DNA of 8,607 nt from Deltaproteobacteria bacterium (GTDB lineage Bacteria; Desulfobacterota; DSM-4660; Desulfatiglandales; HGW-15). The notes beneath the pieces were generated by a model. That model saw only the letters and a program-made list of their open reading frames with translations, ran no database searches and was not told where the DNA came from. A program made the translations under genes and the position numbers. Shown piece after piece: positions 7,243 through 8,607 of this stretch. The stretch lies in NCBI GenBank assembly GCA_021737245.1, contig JAIPEI010000135.1, positions 1 through 8,607 on the forward strand, given 5' to 3'. Numbering within the stretch: the first letter of the stretch is position 1; every line of letters starts with the position of its first letter.

Positions 7243-7248
7243 CTCCTT
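7243..7248 (-). promoter_or_regulatory. Ribosome binding site deciding the hdrA start
   Basis: AAGGAG on the minus strand, 9 bases upstream of ATG 7233-7231. It supports initiation 59 codons before the UGA, rather than at an ATG after it. Confidence 0.8.
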
Positions 7249-7293
7249 ATTTTGTAGAGTTAGATAATCGTGATTTTTTTCCCAAGAGCCATA

Positions 7294-7322
7294 AAAGTAA
7301 TCAAGGGTTCCCGGCTTGTCAA
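7294..7322 (-). promoter_or_regulatory. Sigma-70-type promoter of the hdrA operon
   Basis: The minus strand has a perfect -35 TTGACA (7322-7317), a 17-base spacer and a -10 like TACTTT (7299-7294). Transcription would start near 7287, giving a leader of about 54 bases before the hdrA ATG. The region is AT-rich relative to the rest of the window. The -35 overlaps a degenerate copy of the palindrome repeated at 7345 and 7439. Confidence 0.7.
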
Positions 7323-7344
7323 CATTTTTTGTAGAATCAGAGCC

Positions 7345-7357
7345 GGTTTGACAAACC
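7345..7357. promoter_or_regulatory. Near-palindromic motif GGTTTGACAAACC, copy 1
   Basis: The 13-mer is a perfect palindrome around a central A. It lies about 22 bases upstream of the hdrA -35 element, and an identical copy lies 94 bases away. Spacing and symmetry are those of a dimeric regulator's operator; I cannot name the regulator, and it does not match Rex, FNR or HcpR consensus sites. Confidence 0.45.
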
Positions 7358-7438
7358 CTGGACAGGATCCTGACCCTGAGTCCGGGGACACCAGGGCGGA
7401 TTTCAATTCCGGCGGTTCTGCCTCAGGGTCTCTCCAGC

Positions 7439-7451
7439 GGTTTGACAAACC
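7439..7451. promoter_or_regulatory. Near-palindromic motif GGTTTGACAAACC, copy 2
   Basis: Identical to the copy at 7345, including one flanking base on each side. The TTGACA inside it (7442-7447) could serve as the -35 of a rightward promoter for the lipase, with a poor -10 TAAGAC 17 bases on (7465-7470). A regulator bound here would then occlude the lipase promoter. Confidence 0.4.
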
Positions 7452-7516
7452 CCTGGCGGCACGATAAGACGAAAATCATCCCGCAAAACCTTTTGACCAG
7501 GAACCGGAGCCCTCCC

Positions 7517-8326
7517 TTGCAGACCTCACTGCCCATCATGCTGGCGCACGGCATCTGCCCCTTCAGCCGCCTCTACCAGCCGCTGGCCGGGCGGGACAAC
7601 GACCGGGACGACCGCTTCCACTACTTTCGTTCCATCCGAAGCACGCTCCAGCGACACGGGTACACGGTCTTTCACACCCGCGTCTCCTGGGCGGGCGGTC
7701 TGGACCGCCGGGCACAGGACCTCCGCCGCGAGATCCTCCGGCACACGGACGGGTTCCGGAGGTGGCCCCGGGTTCACATCATCGCGCACAGCATGGGGGG
7801 CCTAGACACCCGGCGGATGCTCCTCGCCTACCGGATGGAAAACCGGGTGGCCTCTCTCACGACCATCGGGACGCCCCACCTGGGAACCTCATACGCCGAC
7901 TGGGGAGTGGACCGGTTAGATTTCCTGGTCTCCGCGTCACGGGCCTTCGGGCTCAGCCTGGACGGAATCCGCGATCTCACCCGGAAGCGGTGCCGCCGCT
8001 TCAACAAGGCCGCGGCCTCCTACGAGGACGGAAACGGCGTGCTGTACCGAACCGTGGCCGGGAGCCAGCCCCCGGAACGGATATTTCTGCCCATGCGGTT
8101 CGCTTCCCGGATCATTCAACGGGAGGAGGGGGAGAACGACGGGCTCGTTCCACTGATATCGGCTGTCTGGAAGGAGGGTTTCCACCTGGCCACCATCGAC
8201 GCGGACCATTTGAACGAGATCGGGTGGTGGGACCTGGGTGAGGGAAGGGCCGGGGTGTCGAGAAAGGCCTTCGAGTCCCGGATCCGGCGCTTCTATCTCG
8301 AGCTCGCCTCGGGACTGGAAGGATGA
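7517..8326 (+). CDS. Lipase-like alpha/beta hydrolase (family I-type motifs)
   Basis: With a TTG start at 7517 (GGAG 7 bases upstream) the protein has 269 residues. Upstream in-frame TTG codons exist, and an ATG at 7538 would remove seven residues. The N-terminus enters directly into the first strand and oxyanion-hole motif Ala-His-Gly-Ile (10-13). The nucleophile elbow is Ala-His-Ser92-Met-Gly-Gly, followed by Leu-Asp-Thr-Arg; then Thr-Ile-Gly-Thr-Pro-His (116-121) typical of triacylglycerol lipases; the probable acid Asp208 in Glu-Asn-Asp-Gly-Leu-Val-Pro; and the probable base His231 in Asp-His-Leu-Asn-Glu-Ile. All members of a Ser-Asp-His triad are therefore present. No signal peptide or membrane segment is seen, so it is likely cytoplasmic, unlike secreted lipases with the same motifs. 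It is divergent from the hdrA operon and has no visible functional link to it. Substrate (acyl ester, possibly lipid or polyester) is unknown. Confidence 0.85.
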   Translation: MQTSLPIMLAHGICPFSRLYQPLAGRDNDRDDRFHYFRSIRSTLQRHGYTVFHTRVSWAGGLDRRAQDLRREILRHTDGFRRWPRVHIIAHSMGGLDTRRMLLAYRMENRVASLTTIGTPHLGTSYADWGVDRLDFLVSASRAFGLSLDGIRDLTRKRCRRFNKAAASYEDGNGVLYRTVAGSQPPERIFLPMRFASRIIQREEGENDGLVPLISAVWKEGFHLATIDADHLNEIGWWDLGEGRAGVSRKAFESRIRRFYLELASGLEG

Positions 8327-8607
8327 GCCCCATGGCGTCCTCCCGGGAATCCTGACCGGACGGCGCCTCCCCCTCTTTCGACGGCGGGGATGGTCATGCT
8401 CGCCGCCCATGTTCCGCTACTCCGCCAGGTCCGCCCATTCCATGCGGAGCGGCTCTACGATGGAGTGCGGCATCCTCGCCGCCTTGACCTACCTGGTGGC
8501 ACAGGGGTGCACGTTCTCGGTCTCCGGATCCATCCGGCGGTGGTGGCCTGCGGCGGCGCCGCGCTCTGCCGGGCCCACGCCCGGGCAGCCGCCCCCGTCC
8601 GGGCCGG
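8327..8607. other. Unresolved region downstream of the lipase
   Basis: There is no hairpin with a U-tract after the lipase stop, no RNA gene I recognise and no repeat. Several frames are open to the window edge because of high GC content. Two plus-strand frames beginning with ATG at 8390 and 8409 run to the edge, but their products match no family I recognise and their third-position GC is low for this window. Confidence 0.5.
8489..8607 (-). CDS. Possible C-terminal fragment of a minus-strand gene
   Basis: A minus-strand frame enters from the window edge and ends at TAG (8491-8489), giving about 39 codons that end in Glu-Asn-Val-His-Pro-Cys-Ala-Thr-Arg. Third codon positions are about 90 percent G or C with a lower second-position GC, as in the real genes here, which is the only support. 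It would be convergent with the lipase. I recognise no family. Confidence 0.2.
   Translation of the reverse strand, partial: GPDGGGCPGVGPAERGAAAGHHRRMDPETENVHPCATR

Larger units (their letters stand above)
7344..7452. repeat. Imperfect ~109-bp inverted repeat in the divergent intergenic region
   Basis: The left arm (7345-7380) and the reverse complement of the right arm (7422-7451) share, in order, GGTTTG(A/T)CAAACC, TGGA and GACCCTGAG, around a 41-base centre. The left arm has about 6 extra bases. The inner GACCCTGAG/CTCAGGGTC arms (7372-7380 and 7422-7430) are perfect. It could be a small non-autonomous palindromic element, a regulatory stem-loop or a pair of operators; no transposase or target duplication is evident. 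Confidence 0.7.

Noticed and set aside
4531..7257. Very long open frame (about 900 codons) on the plus strand opposite hdrA
   Set aside because: It mirrors hdrA codon by codon in a GC-rich gene; the translation is rich in Gly, Val, His, Leu and Asp with no family features, whereas the minus frame has many cluster and flavin motifs.
7344..7452. CRISPR array or IS end
   Set aside because: Only two repeat copies, no spacer pattern, no transposase and no visible target duplication.

Overview
The window comes from a GC-rich anaerobic bacterium, most likely a Desulfobacterota (deltaproteobacterial) sulfate reducer or syntroph. This is inferred from gene content: an HdrA/MvhD/flavin-oxidoreductase electron-transfer operon, a bactofilin and selenocysteine use. 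No ribosomal marker is present to fix the taxon.

Layout: (1) 1-143 (+) is the tail of a metallo-beta-lactamase-fold enzyme. (2) 224-7233 (-) is one operon, read right to left: double-module HdrA (7233-4204), MvhD (4021-3590), an FrhB/FdhB-like iron-sulfur protein (3590-2634), an AsrA/HydB-like iron-sulfur protein (2585-1542), an AsrB/HydG-like FAD/NAD(P)/[2Fe-2S] reductase (1492-617), and a bactofilin (574-224). (3) 7234-7516 is a divergent intergenic region with a strong sigma-70 promoter for the operon, a ~109-bp imperfect inverted repeat and a repeated near-palindrome. (4) 7517-8326 (+) is a lipase-like alpha/beta hydrolase. (5) 8327-8607 is poorly resolved, with at most one weak partial gene.

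The main result is that both hdrA and mvhD contain an in-frame UGA at a position where the family has a conserved cysteine. In each case the reading frame continues as clear family sequence. Each UGA is followed by a bacterial-type SECIS-like hairpin: a 7-bp stem with loop AGGU in hdrA, and a 6-bp stem with loop UGGAA in mvhD. Both have the loop GG at exactly +24/+25 after the UGA. I read both as selenoproteins: HdrA with a Cys57-x-x-Sec60 motif and MvhD with Sec67. Conventional gene calling would cut off the first 72 residues of HdrA and split MvhD in two.

The expected complex would take electrons from or give electrons to NAD(P)H at the HydG-like subunit. They would pass through the iron-sulfur subunits and Sec-MvhD to the flavin of HdrA, where bifurcation or confurcation with ferredoxin would occur. 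It resembles the FlxABCD-HdrABC systems of sulfate reducers, but no hdrB or hdrC is present in the window. The high- or low-potential partner is therefore unknown or encoded elsewhere.
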